Assembly (NCBI GenBank): GCA_024803745.1
Contig: JANJXV010000013.1
Span: 35,193,001 to 35,257,000, forward strand
Source: Megascapheus bottae
Lineage: Eukaryota; Chordata; Mammalia; Rodentia; Geomyidae
DNA length: 64,000 bases
Direction of reading: 5' to 3'
Positions 22,503-33,140 of the stretch are shown one piece after another. Within the stretch, counting starts at the first letter, position 1. Every line of letters starts with the position of its first letter. A program made the position numbers and the translations under genes. Under the pieces are notes generated by a model. The model saw only the letters and a program-made list of their open reading frames with translations, had not been told where the DNA came from and made no database searches.

Positions 22503-23118
22503 TGACATGGACAAAGAAAATATTCTCTATTGAGCATGCTCCTGGAAAGAGCTTGGCAAAAACCTGAGGTTAATGGAGGGAAAATTGCGGGAAAGACTAT
22601 GTGTCTTATTTTCTGTGCTCAGCTTAGTGGGCACTGTTGACAACGTCCTTCAGGCCACATGCAGAGCCCCTGCCTTGTGTCTTCTGGCCAACAGGATGTG
22701 CAGCCTGTTCTCTCCCCTCACCCGTGGAAAGGCATAATTGGCTTCCCTATTGGAAACCAGAGAAAAATTCCTGACCATCTTCTATAAATATTTGTTCTTC
22801 AAAAGGGCAGGGTGACTTCCTAAGTAGGTAAGCTGGCCAAAGATCTGAGTGAACTTGGAATAGAGAGCCAGGCCTGTCCTTGAACCTGCAGAGATGTGCT
22901 CAGCAGCCCTGGCATTGGGCCCTGAAGTGGAGCCCAAAGTGGCCTCAGGAAGGTCATGGTCCATCCAGAGCCAGGCCTCACATCTACCTCTAAATCTCTG
23001 TCCTCTTGCTAAGAACAAATAGGGAGCGAGCCTGAAATCATTCTTACTTAAACAGTTAGAGGTTTTCCTCCTGCCCTATCACCAGGTGATATGTTTTATT
23101 CTCATCCATGAGAAGCAT
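22503..23118. other. Single-copy intergenic sequence
   Basis: GC-richer than its surroundings at 22620-23000. The frame at 22782-23018 (-) has no family resemblance. Confidence 0.45.
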
Positions 23119-23134
23119 TCATTACCTAACTTTT

Positions 23135-23319
23135 TTTTTGCCAGTTCTGGGCCTTGAACTCAGGGCCTGAGCACTGTCTTTGGGCTTTCTCAAGAGTAGT
23201 GCTCTAAACCACTTAAACCACAACACCACTTCTGGCTTTTTCTATGTATGTGGTACCAAGGAATCGAACCTGGGTTTTGTGCATGCTAGGCAAGCACTCT
23301 AGGCCAAACTTCCAGCCCC
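23135..23319 (-). mobile_element. IDL-Geo dimeric SINE with target-site duplication
   Basis: Minus-strand dimer flanked by the repeat tcattacctaacttt at 23119-23133 and 23320-23334. The B box complement 'ggaatcgaacc' is intact. Confidence 0.93.
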
Positions 23320-23334
23320 TCATTACCTAACTTT

Positions 23335-24739
23335 TGTAACTCCTCTGTACAAGAACAACTTCTAAAAGGCCAAAAAGGTTTTAAGTTTCAGAAATGTTTG
23401 ACACACAGATAATAAAAACCAGAGTGGTGTAAATTTCTAGAGCCAATAACAATGGAGTCCCTGCTCATCCACTTAGAGCTTCTTCCAGGTTTCTAAATTC
23501 TACACCACCATCTTGGTTTCTGGTATTGGTTGACCATGTGACTTTCAAAGGCCTATTAATTGTGAACTGAATTTATGTCAGTTTTCATGCCAAGTGTGAG
23601 AAAAGCTTCATCAAAAAAGCATCTCAGCAAGACACTCTCATGCTGTTGTTATCTTTGGATCATCATTTTGATGTTCTCACAGTTTACAGATTTCATTGGG
23701 AATATTTAGCTCTGATTATGTCACAAGGCCAAACCTACTGATGTTTTTACTATACAAGGAATGCTCATTCTTGTCTTGTTTCTGTGTAGTCGCTTCACTT
23801 TTTAACACCTGCCTTTCTTTACCACCCAAGCCACTGTGGGCTTCCACAGCATCCTTGCAGTATTCACAGTCCAGAGCTACGCCGTCCAGTTCTTATCTGT
23901 CTCCTGAGCTTCCAGAGTTCTTCTCTGAATCCACTGCCACCTTTTCTGAGCCACATAATTTGATGTCGCATTATTGATACCTTTCCATGTTCTCTTCTAA
24001 TATCTCAGTATTGCATTGCATCAACAAGATTTAAAGTTCTTAAAGAGCAGGAACATTGTCTTGCAATTCATTCACACATTTTGTCAACTTTTTGACAGAG
24101 CTGCACAAATACACATTTAGTGCCCAGTCAATGTAGGTTGATTAAGAAGTTATCATGTTAACTCAGCTGTGAGTTGTATCACAGAAGTTCTGGAAAATGC
24201 AGCCCTTGTTGGTAGACATGTGTCACTGAAGTTAAACACTATTTCTAAGTAGGAAACTGGGAGACTGAGCAGGACAGCACTCCCACATAACTGGAAGGCA
24301 TACACAATTTCACAATTCTGTACACAAGGACAGCCTTTCCTGTTTTATGTGATGATTAGAGTGTCCACTCATTTGTTAACACAGCAAATTGTTTTTGAGT
24401 CAATGAGCATGTGCTGTGTGTGAAGTAATGTGTACCTTATGGAGGATTCAGAGAGATAAGTCAGAATCTTGCAGCTTGGGATACCCAAACTCAGAAGGAA
24501 TTAAAATCAGAAAAATCCCAACTCTCCTTCCTAACAGAGATGTGAAAATCATGAGCATCCAACATCAGTATCTGGGCTGTACACGTAGACCCCTGCCTTT
24601 GAACTAGAATAGTCTATCCTGATGGAAAGAGAAGGATCAAGACCAAGGATCGAGACCTTTGAATTAAGACTCTTTGGAATTACTTTCTACATTTTGAAGA
24701 ACTCAAGCAATCAGGAGCATTGAGTGATTTCTTTCACAC
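23335..24739. other. Single-copy intergenic sequence, possible L2 trace
   Basis: No gene. Bases about 24025-24150 ('agttcttaaagagcaggaacattgtctt', 'agtgcccagtcaatgtaggttgatt') resemble an L2 3' end, but weakly. Confidence 0.4.
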
Positions 24740-25020
24740 ATGCCATTTGCAGATGTGCAGTGAGCACATACTAGGCATTGTGTTAGAGCTACGAGGTGAT
24801 ATGAACATTAGCTACTATCTTTGTATTGAAGGCATCTGGAGGAAAAGAGATAAAACACACACTGAAAGAAATACAGACACAAATGTGATAAGCTATTCCA
24901 ACAGAATTAAATTGTTGAAGAGAGAGGTCAGAGATCAGTGCACATAAAGGAGATAAAAGGGCCTTCAAGGAAGGGTGGGCAACAGGCATGCAGAAATGGG
25001 AATAAGATTGAGGACTGAGG
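24740..25020 (-). mobile_element. Possible ancient L2 remnant, antisense
   Basis: 'gtgagcacatactaggcattgtgttagagct' followed by a purine-rich stretch with 'aagggccttcaaggaag' fits my memory of the antisense L2 3' region. The similarity is weak. Confidence 0.35.
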
Positions 25021-25107
25021 ATTAGAACAAATTTTTCTGCAGGGGCAGAAATATATGAGACCTACATGTGGAGAAGTGGAAATTTCCATTTGATGGGAAA
25101 GAAAAGA

Positions 25108-25332
25108 AAGTAGATACCAGTGGCTCACACCTGTAATCCTAGCTCCTCAGAGGGCTGAGATCTAAAGATGGCCATTCAAAGCCAGCCTGGGAAGGAAAGT
25201 CCATGAGACTCTTATCTCCAATTAATCACAGAAGTTGTGCTGTGGCTCAAGAGGTAGAGTGCTAGCCTTGAGCAAAAGGAGTTCAGGGACTGAGCACAGG
25301 CCCAGAGTTCAAGTCCCAGGACCAGCAAAAAA
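25108..25332 (+). mobile_element. B1-Geo composite SINE
   Basis: A complete composite: 'ggctcacacctgtaatcctagctcctcaga', 'cttatctccaattaat', 'gctgtggctcaagaggtagagtgctagc', ending 'ccaggaccagcaaaaaaa'. Confidence 0.9.
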
Positions 25333-25401
25333 ATTAAAAATTATATATTCACACATGTGAAAATACATTCATGAATGTATATATGCATGTATCAGTAAAT
25401 T

Positions 25402-25403
<2 letters not shown>

Positions 25404-25435
<32 letters not shown>
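25404..25435. repeat. (TA)n microsatellite
   Basis: Sixteen uninterrupted TA units. Confidence 0.95.
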
Positions 25436-25438
<3 letters not shown>

Positions 25439-25785
25439 ATTTTCTTGAGGCATTGAGAAGATCTGGGCTATTTCCATGATTGGACTATAGTGAATACTGT
25501 GGCAGTGAACACGGAAAGTTTACATCATGTAAAGTTGTAAACAGAATTTCCTCTATCCTGATTTGTAATCTTTTGGATAATTGCCCCAAGAGTGATATCT
25601 CTGGATTATAGGGTATTTCTATGCTTAGTGTTTGTGAGGAATCTCCAAACTACTTTCCATGGTAGTTGTACCAGTTGACATTTCCACCAACAATGTGTTA
25701 GGATGCCGTTTCCTCATGTTTTCACCACGTCTGTTATTGTTAATATGATGTTATACAGAGGGGTTACTGTTTCATAATAAGCATA
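25436..25785 (-). mobile_element. Old L1 fragment, antisense
   Basis: 'ctccaaactactttccatggtagttgtaccagttgacatttccaccaaca' is the complement of a well-known stretch of the L1 ORF2 end. Confidence 0.8.
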
Positions 25786-25801
25786 AAAATATCTAACTCA
25801 G

Positions 25802-25995
25802 GGGCCGGGAGTCTGGCCTAGTGGTAGAGTGGTTGCCTGGCATGCACAAAGACCCGGGTTCGATTCCTTGGTACCATATACATAGAAAAAAGCCAGAAGT
25901 GGTGCTGAGGCTCAAGTGCTAGAGCTCTAGCCTTGAGAAAGTCCAAGGACAGTGCCTGGGCCCTGAGTTCAAGCCCAGGATTGGCAAAAAAAAAA
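25802..25995 (+). mobile_element. IDL-Geo dimeric SINE with target-site duplication
   Basis: Full-length. The A box 'tggcctagtgg' and B box 'gggttcgattcc' are both intact. Direct repeats atctaactcag lie at 25791-25801 and 25996-26006. Low divergence from its relatives suggests a young copy. Confidence 0.95.
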
Positions 25996-26006
25996 ATCTA
26001 ACTCAG

Positions 26007-26810
26007 TACTAAACATAGATCTTTATAGAAACACCATGCCATTTTTCAAGAATTAGGTAATAGGCACAAAACACTTAGAATAGCACCTGAGAGCTGACAC
26101 TGTAATTTGCTATGATTAATTTTGCATTTGGCAAAATCAGAAACTGTTACAAGATATTTCTGAAGTAGACATAGACACAGTTTTTTTTACTGGTTTTTAT
26201 TTTCTGGCAACTATTGAAATATCTGTTTGTGAATTCCCTGTGGATTATTTATTTTATTCAGCAAGTACTTATGGTAATTCTTTGGATTGTTAGAACCTAG
26301 TTGTCATGCATCACTGTCATTTAATCATATCAGCAAATTATCACCACATTTTATTGTTGCAGTTCATTCTTTAACCAGTCTAAACTGAATTTGATAAGCC
26401 CTATATTAATCAACTTTAAGAAGAAATTAGTTTTTAGATTAAATGAATTCATTCTGATGTTCAATTTACAGATAATAATTGCTCTTCAGAATGCCAGCAG
26501 AACACACATATTGTAAACTCAGAGAAATGTGAACATTCAAAGAACAGCCAGCCCAGTTATGATGTCATTAAATAAAACACACTCTCGCATAACCAGGAGC
26601 CTCACAGACCATAAAGCAGCTGGTTTCCCTCCACAACGACCAAATGCACCAACTTGAATACTGAGGACTGGCTCTCCCAATTCAATTATTTCTATATATT
26701 GAATGCAGATGATCTGAGGCTCTAAGGATTTACTAAAAACATGTGTTCAGAATGTGTCAACATACAATAATTTAGGGAAAACAAAAACATTAACAAAAGG
26801 GTGTTGAAAT
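26007..26810. other. Repeat-free AT-rich sequence
   Basis: No repeat or exon seen. 26490-26720 is less AT-rich and could be a conserved noncoding element, which cannot be judged from one genome. Confidence 0.4.
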
Positions 26811-26930
26811 AAAAAGGGATTGGATATTCCCAGCCCTTTCTGAATACAGTGTGTTAGTAAGAGAGGTCATAAAAAGGGATTGGATATTCCCAGCCCTTTC
26901 TGAATACAGTGGGTTAGTAAGAGAGGTCAT
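26811..26930 (+). repeat. 60-bp tandem duplication
   Basis: 26811-26870 and 26871-26930 are identical except for one base (t at 26852, g at 26912). The unit begins 'aaaaagggattggatattcc' and ends 'gagaggtcat'. Confidence 0.97.
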
Positions 26931-27139
26931 GACATTATAAGTGGAAGAATAATGCATGTGCTCAATCATCTGATATGTTTTGGTAAAAACTTTGAATTTA
27001 CATTGACAATTGGCAATTGTGAAATCAAATTATTCTAATAGATGATGCACAATTTGTATAAAATTAAAATACATAATTTAGTTATGTTAGTCAAAGAAAA
27101 ATTCTTAATTAATGTTGGATAATTGTGCTGTTTTTAACA
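26871..27139 (+). repeat. Donor-like copy of a locally duplicated segment
   Basis: This stretch recurs at 28428-28693, about 1.56 kb downstream in the same orientation, at roughly 90% identity by eye. Both share 'gctcaatcatctgatatgtttt' and 'ttagtcaaagaaaaattctt'. The downstream copy has only one of the two tandem 60-bp units. Confidence 0.92.
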
Positions 27140-27339
27140 CAAATTTGGGGAAGAGTTTAACGTATTGGATGACATTATTTAAATCCTACTTTCCAATCTA
27201 TGAGTGAGATAAGTCCTCATAGCTCAAGGAAACGTAGACTAGAATTACTACAGAAACCCTGTTTATTTTTATACTAGGAAACACCAATATGTGAATATAT
27301 GAATCAATGTTTAAAGTTTGTTTTTTAAATCAGTGTGAA

Positions 27340-27392
27340 GAATGTAACCCAGGTCCTTGTACATACTACCACTGAACTATACCCCCAGCTAA
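27340..27392 (-). mobile_element. ID-like SINE fragment, antisense
   Basis: 'aacccaggtccttgtacatactaccactgaactatacccccagc' is the complement of an ID-like 5' half. Confidence 0.55.
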
Positions 27393-27850
27393 ATCAATTT
27401 TTCAGAAGGTTCAGCTGTCTCACAAATCTTTGACTTGCAATAGATTTTATAATCTGTTGGTTAATTGTGTATTACAATTTACTGTGTAGTCATAATGCAA
27501 CTAATTCAGAAAAAAATTAAACTTTTAGAGGTTTATTATACAGAAAAATAAATTTTGACTTCCATTTCTTTACATAGTTCTGCAGCAGAAAATCAGGGAA
27601 GGTGATTTAACCTTTCAAGGTTAAAATAGATTATGTATAGATGACATTCCATGGAGGCAGCAGAAGGAAATAGAAACTTAAGAACAAAAAGAAAAGACTA
27701 AGTTTTCAACTGTTAGAGAAGAGTAGGTTCATTTTTTTTAGGCAACCTACTTTAGGCAACTAAGGCAATGGCTATAAAGTATCAGTTACAAAAGATGAAT
27801 AGCAGATCTAATGCAAGGTGTGGTGACATAGTTTATTAGACTGACTGCTT
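27393..27850. other. No gene or repeat recognised
   Basis: AT-rich spacer. A small imperfect duplication 'ggcaacctactttaggcaactaaggc' is at about 27742-27767. Confidence 0.45.
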
Positions 27851-27866
27851 AAAATGTATTTATGTG

Positions 27867-28057
27867 CAGGCCCGGAGTTTGGTCTAGTGATAGAGTGCTT
27901 GCCTAGCATGCACGAAGACCCAGGTTCAATTCCTAGGTACCACGTATATAGAAAAAAAGCCAGAAGTGGTGCTGAGGCTCAAGTGGTAGAGTTCTAGCCT
28001 TGAGAAAAATTCAAGGACAGTCCTTAGGCCCTGAGCTTAAGCCCAAGACTGGCAAAA
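27867..28057 (+). mobile_element. IDL-Geo dimeric SINE with target-site duplication
   Basis: Flanked by aaaatgtatttatgtg at 27851-27866 and 28058-28073 (exact, 16 bases). The B box is 'ggttcaattcc'. Confidence 0.95.
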
Positions 28058-28084
28058 AAAATGTATTTATGTGTATCAAAACAT

Positions 28085-28393
28085 CATAACTACTGGGCCC
28101 TAGCTACTCAGGAGGCTGTGAGGATTAGGGCATAAAAGTCCCCATGAGATTATGATCTCCAATTAACCACTCAAAAACCAGAAGTGGGGGCCAGGAGTTT
28201 GGCTTAGTGCTTGCCTAGCATTGCATGAAGACCCGGGTTCGATTCCTCAGCACCACATATACATAGAAAAATCCCAAGACTGGCAAAAAAAAAAAAAAAA
28301 GAACAACAACAAAAAAAAAACAGATGTGGCACTGTGGCTCAAGTGGTAGAGCGCTAGCCTTGAGCACAGAGAGGCTCAGGGACAATGCCCAGC
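28085..28393 (+). mobile_element. B1-Geo composite SINE split by an IDL insertion
   Basis: The left part (28085-28187) ends 'aaccagaagtg'. The right part resumes at about 28321 with 'cagatgtggcactgtggctcaagtggtagagc'. The 'agaagtgg'/'agatgtgg' flanks look like a mutated target-site duplication around the inner element. Confidence 0.85.
28188..28320 (+). mobile_element. IDL-Geo with internal deletion, nested in a B1-Geo
   Basis: The ID-like half is intact (B box 'gggttcgattcc'), then jumps from 'catagaaaaa' directly to the last bases of Geo, 'cccaagactggc', and a long A-rich tail. Most of the Geo half is missing, and so is part of the 5' 'cctagtggtagag'. Confidence 0.85.
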
Positions 28394-28399
28394 TTTACT

Positions 28400-28427
28400 T
28401 TTTTTTAATTGTATTTTATTGTCAGTA
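28400..28427 (-). mobile_element. Old L1 3' end, antisense (left flank of the local copy)
   Basis: 'aattgtattttattgtcagta' continues at 28694 as 'attttattgtcagtataatgtatagagttacagta', the same old L1 3' end as at 13948-14047. It is interrupted by the copied 266-bp segment. Confidence 0.55.
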
Positions 28428-28693
28428 AATAAAAAGGGATTGGATATTCCCAGCCCTTTCTGAATACAATGGGTTAGTAGGAGAGGTCATGGCATTATAA
28501 ATGGAAGAACAATGCATGTGCTCAATCATCTGATATGTTTTGGTAAAAACTTCGAATTTACTTCGAATTACAAAATCAAATTATTCTAACAGATGAAGCA
28601 CAATTTATATAAAATTAAAATGTATAATTTAGTTATGTTAGTCAAAGAAAAATTCTTAATTAATGTTGGATACTTGTGCTGTTTTTAACACAA
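28428..28693 (+). repeat. Inserted local copy of 26871-27139, flanked by a 15-bp direct repeat
   Basis: The copy lies between two exact 15-mers, attttattgtcagta, at 28413-28427 and 28694-28708. It has no poly-A or poly-T tail, no terminal inverted repeats and no coding content. Relative to the upstream copy it has scattered substitutions and a rearranged short stretch near 28560-28575. Confidence 0.9.
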
Positions 28694-28795
28694 ATTTTAT
28701 TGTCAGTATAATGTATAGAGTTACAGTACATTCATAAGGTAATGGTTACACTACTTCTTGAACCTTGATAGCTTCTTATGTTTTTGTAAAAATAG
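28694..28795 (-). mobile_element. Old L1 3' end, antisense (right flank)
   Basis: 'agagttacagtacattcataaggtaatggttac' parallels the old L1 3' end at 13948-14047. The same remnant may continue beyond the SINE as 29185-29540. Confidence 0.5.
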
Positions 28796-29010
28796 GTTTT
28801 TTGTTTAGTTTTGTTTTTTGTTTTTGCCAGTCTTGGGGCTTGAATCCAGGGCCTGAGCAGTGTCCTTGGGCTTTCTCAAGGCTAGAGTCCTACCACTTGA
28901 GCCACAACACCACTTCCAGCTTTTTCAATGTGTGTGGTACCAAAGACTCGAACCCAGGTATTTGTGCATGATAGGCAAGCACTATACCACTAAGCCATGC
29001 TCCCAGCCCA
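28796..29010 (-). mobile_element. IDL-Geo dimeric SINE
   Basis: A T-rich tail (28796-28827), then 'gccagtcttggggcttgaatccagggcctgagc' and the ID-like half ending 'ccatgctcccagccc'. The B box complement has one change ('actcgaaccc'). Confidence 0.92.
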
Positions 29011-29139
29011 TAAAATGTGTATCTTATAAACTGTAAAGTGACAAAATGGTATTATGCAATGAGCAATAAACATACAAATTAGAATATGTACATAGGGATT
29101 ATTCACATCCACCAGTAATTCTGTACACTCTGTTAGTTT

Positions 29140-29141
<2 letters not shown>

Positions 29142-29181
<40 letters not shown>
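29142..29181 (+). repeat. (TG)n microsatellite
   Basis: About 20 uninterrupted TG units. Confidence 0.97.
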
Positions 29182-29183
<2 letters not shown>

Positions 29184-29540
29184 CTTAAATCTATTTTATG
29201 GAAGAGAAGGTATGGAATAATATCATTGTTGCATTTCAACACGTCTATAATATTCCAATCTATCTCACCCCCTTTATTACCATCTCTGCCTCCTTGCCCT
29301 CTTCCCAAAACAATTTCAGCAGACTACGTTGTTCTATTTTCATAGTTGCACATAACTAATAAATGACAGGACCAGACCTGACTTAAGCTTTCCTAACCTT
29401 GTACAAATTCTACTTACCATGTTACTACTTGTATGTGATTTATAAGTTGAAGTATCGTGCTATTTCTACTATATTATAGTGATTCTTTAGTCTTTCTACA
29501 ATGATGAGATCTGCTTGTCTTTATATAGAGACACTGCACA

Positions 29541-29914
29541 GTCTCAAGTGGGAAGAGAAGCACATGTTAAGTAACAGGATTCTTGCCTTCTCACAAAGAT
29601 AAGGAAATCACACTGGCTTGGGCCTAGGAATGCCTATGCAGAGCCTATAGCAGCCGCAACATATGTAGCCTTGCTAAATCTTGGCAGGGTCAACATGTGG
29701 GCTTAACCTCTTAGGACAGATAAATTGAGCTCTTGGAAAGTCCCCGGTTACTAGGTACATAAGGTCTTTTAGATGAGCCCCTTGTTAACTGAAGCTCAGT
29801 TGGCTTTGCATCAACTTTACACCAATCTGAGATCATCTCCAACTGGATCTCCAGGAAGTCAAAGCCAGCAATAGGAAATTCAGTCTATCAACTGTCCTTA
29901 GCATGGAAGAAGTA
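29541..29914. other. No gene or repeat recognised
   Basis: Single-copy spacer. Confidence 0.4.
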
Positions 29915-30722
29915 ACTGTGTGGTTCATGGCAACATTATTCATCAAAGAAAACCTTGGAAACAGCCTACACATTCAAAAATGAAGAAATGTTTAAAGAAA
30001 CTATGATCCATTGGTAGGGAATGACATTGTGCAACCAATGAATATATTACTTTCTTAGAATTTAAATACCTTGACCAGGCATGGTATTACATATCAGCTA
30101 CTTGAAAAGGTTAACAGGAGGATAAAGAGTTCAAAACCTGCCTGGGTTACATAGTGAGATCCTGTCTCAAGATAAAAAATTAAACAACAAGAGGCTATAG
30201 TTCAATGGTAGAAAGCTTGCTTAGCATGAGGGAGGCCCTAGGTTCAACTCCCTGTATAAAAAAAGACATGGAAGCTAGATCTAAAATACACTGGGACATG
30301 ATACAGGTCTCTAGGCACAGTGAAACCAAAGGAAGATATTCTCATGAGAAGAAAACAAAGGCACAATGCCTATGTGCCTCTGATTATATAAAAAATCAAA
30401 TGAACTCCAATAAATGGAATCCAGGTTTTTTTCTTGGTTGCTGTTTTTGTTTTCTTTCTGTCTTTTTTGTTCCTTTATGGGTCTTTGGGAGGGTAAGAGG
30501 AGGCACAGAAATGGAGGACAAAGCTTGAACAAACATAGCAGTGATACTTACTAGATACTATGTTGAAAATAAAATATACAATTTGTGGGTGGGGATGGGA
30601 GGGGAAAACTGGGAGAAAGTGAGGGAAAGATGACATTGTTCACAAAGAAATGTACTCTTTACCTGACTTACATAACTGTTACCTTCTGTATATCACACTC
30701 ATAATAATAATAAAATATTTAA
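29915..30722 (+). mobile_element. Old L1 3' portion with a SINE inside
   Basis: It starts in the ORF2 tail ('caacattattcatcaaagaaaaccttggaaacagcctacacattc'), is interrupted at 30073-30265, and resumes through a diverged 3' UTR to 'taactgttaccttctgtatatcac ... aataaaatattt'. It is the sense-strand partner of the antisense fragments at 13948 and 28694. Confidence 0.65.
30073..30265 (+). mobile_element. B1-ID composite SINE
   Basis: The B1 half ('caggcatggtattacatatcagctac ... gagatcctgtctcaaga') is linked by an A-rich stretch to an ID-like half ('gctatagttcaatggtagaaagcttgcttagcatgagggaggccctaggttcaactcc'). This is a different pairing from B1-Geo and IDL-Geo. Confidence 0.8.
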
Positions 30723-30726
30723 AAAG

Positions 30727-30955
30727 CAAGAGTTAGATGTGGTACCTTAAACCTATAATCCTAGCTACTCAGAAGGCTGAGATCTGAGGATTGCTGTTCA
30801 AAGCCAGCCTAGGCAGGAAATTCCATGAAACTCATCTCCAATTAACCACCAGAAAATCAGGAGTGGCACTCTGGCTCAAAGTGTTACAGTGCTATCCCTG
30901 AATGAAAAACCTCAAACCAAAACCTGGAGTTCAAGCCTCATGACAGACAAAAAAA
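30727..30955 (+). mobile_element. B1-Geo composite SINE, diverged
   Basis: B1 half 'ttaaacctataatcctagctactcagaaggctgagatctgagg'. The Geo half has an AAAACC-rich insertion around 30905-30925. Confidence 0.85.
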
Positions 30956-30999
30956 GTAATATTTTTTCTGCTTATGAGCCTGAAAAGTAATATTTGTCT

Positions 31000-31382
31000 C
31001 CTGAGCCAAATAAATGGAAACAACTCAAATCTCCAGCAGCTGATGAATGGACAAAACATGGACTATCTAGCCATAAAAATGAAACAAAGTATCAGTAGAC
31101 ACTATAATATGGATGTACTCCAAAACATTAGGTTAAACTAAAGAAGCCAGTTGAAAATTACATGCACTAGGATTTCATTTACGTGAAACATTCATTCTAC
31201 AGATAGAAATAGACTAATGGTTTTCCAGAGATAGGCTTTTGTAATGGGGTGGAACTTGTGTTGTGATGACCACATTATGAAATTGATTTGGTGACAGTAT
31301 AACCACTCTGGGTATATACTAAAAATATTGAGTTATATACACTTTGAGTGGATGAATTGTATGATACATGAACTATATCTCT
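31000..31382 (+). mobile_element. Ancient L1 3' portion
   Basis: 'caaatctccagcagctgatgaatggacaaaacatgg', 'gaagccagttgaaaattacatgc' and 'atgaattgtatgatacatgaactatatctc' are typical of the older mammalian L1 3' end. Confidence 0.75.
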
Positions 31383-31423
31383 TCCACTCAATGCAAGATT
31401 GCATATATTAAGAAGTGAAACTG

Positions 31424-31625
31424 GGCCAGGAGTTTGGCCTAGTGGTAGAGTGCTTGCCTAGCATGCACGAAGACCTGGGTTTGATTCCTCGGTACCACAT
31501 ACATAGAAAAAAGCTGGAAGTGGTGCTGAGGCTCAAGTGGGAGAGCTCCAGCCTTTGAGGAAGTCCAAAGACAGGGCTCAGGCCCTGAGCTCAAGCCCAG
31601 GACTGGCAAAAAAAAAAAAAAAAAA
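31424..31625 (+). mobile_element. IDL-Geo dimeric SINE
   Basis: Full-length, with a long A-tail. Flanks 'aagaagtgaaac' and 'aagaagtggaac' look like a target-site duplication with one change. The B box has one substitution (ggtttgattcc). Confidence 0.93.
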
Positions 31626-31639
31626 GAAGTGGAACACTC

Positions 31640-32873
31640 GTTTCTTCTATGAATTTGAAAATCTGAGATACTCAAACATCACAATTTTAGATTCATAGGA
31701 AATGAATCTGGAGCCACCAACGGATCCCATTCAAACTTAAGCCAGAAGGACAATACTCCCAGATTATTTTTTAAGATCCCCCTCAAGTAGCAAGTGGATC
31801 ATGAAATTGGCACAATTAAACAAGCTAAACATAAACCATCACCAAAGTCAGTGGAAAACCGTAATTTTCATGGTATTTAGGGATACCAGCTTGGTGATTA
31901 CCTTAACCAATCAATCCTAATCTGCCTATCAGATGGGATTTTGATGTATCTTTTGCTTTCACAGGAGGAGGAAGACATTTCCACATAATAATCACATCCT
32001 TAGAGAAATTGGAAACGTATGTTCAAGTCATGGTGGTCCTGGAAAAACATAAATTCAGATAGGGTTTCTTGATTGTCACAATTCATTTTGCCCACCGGAA
32101 TAACTAGAGTTTTACCAGCCTAGACATTGACTGATAGCTTTTTCATAATAGGATATTTTATAAAATATTGAAACGTAGCTCTATTTCTACCTGACAAATG
32201 CCCAGACCTGTAAACTTTGAACCCTCACTGGCCTTTATTTCTTGTGACCTTGTTTAAATGATTAATGTTCTTGTAACCACTGCTGGCCTTGGAAGGCAGC
32301 ATGTATTCCTTTTGTGTGGATTCTTTATCTGAGGCAAAGTGAAATTGTTCAAACACAAAGCTGCTAGTCATATAACGTCTGGCACATGGTTAGATCATTT
32401 TTATTTCAGTTTCTCTATCAAGGGAAAGGAGTTCATAACATGTATTTTTGAGAATATATCTTCTATTTTTAAAAGTTGTAAAGTATCCTCTAGGCTTTTA
32501 ATGTGTAAAACCAATATGAACACTATATTGACACAACTCATTCTTTATCTTTAAACTCAAAATGAAAGGATAATCCTATGATCACCTGTACTTAATATTG
32601 TTTGGTCATGTTTTGTAGCACTTGGTACCATTTTGCTATTATCAACTAAGGTGGTGAGTTATGTCATGTTAAAGCTATGTTAAGCCTTAACTCTCTACAC
32701 TTCAATCTTTATCTAATTAAAGTCCAAAACTTAAACATCACCAGAAGTCAATAGTGACTTTCAGAGACTGGGTAAAAAATATGGCCTGAGTCTTTCTTAC
32801 TAACATAATTCTACAAATGGTAAAAAAAACAAACAAACAAATTTCTCTTGTTGTCTTTATACTCGTTTTGAAA
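31640..32873. other. Repeat-poor intergenic sequence
   Basis: About 1.2 kb without recognised repeats or exons. A small (AAAC)n run is at 32822-32841. Confidence 0.5.
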
Positions 32874-33140
32874 ACAAAAGCCAGAAAGGAGGGAGGGAGG
32901 GAGAGAGGGAGAGGAGGAGAAAAAAGGGAAAGAAGATAGAAAAGAGAGGGGAGACAAAGGATTTAGAAGAGAGGAAGAAAAGAGAGGGAAGGAGAAGAGA
33001 AACAGGGAGAGAAGAGAGAGGGAAAGGAAAAAGAAGTGGAAGGGAGAGAAAGAGGAGCAAGAGAAGAAGAAAGAAAAGAAAAAGTGAGGATAAAGAGAAA
33101 AAAAGTGGAAAGAAAAACAGAGAGGGTATGAGGGGAGAGA
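32874..33140 (+). repeat. Purine-rich GA tract
   Basis: About 260 bases almost only A and G on the + strand, less regular than the GGAA arrays and without an adjoining SINE. Confidence 0.92.

Noticed and set aside
25802..25890. Possible tRNA gene with good A and B boxes
   Set aside because: This is the ID-like head of a SINE. It lacks a foldable cloverleaf in the 3' half and occurs in many copies with A-tails and target-site duplications.
28428..28693. Nonautonomous DNA transposon (MITE)
   Set aside because: There are no terminal inverted repeats, and a 15-base target duplication does not fit the common DNA transposon superfamilies.
26811..28693. CRISPR-like or regularly spaced repeat array
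   Set aside because: Only three copies, two in tandem without spacers and one 1.6 kb away, in a mammalian genome.
28413..28708. Ordinary L1-mediated retroposition of the copied segment
   Set aside because: No poly-A (or poly-T) tail at either end, and the repeat does not start at a typical A-rich cleavage site. Kept only as a weaker alternative.
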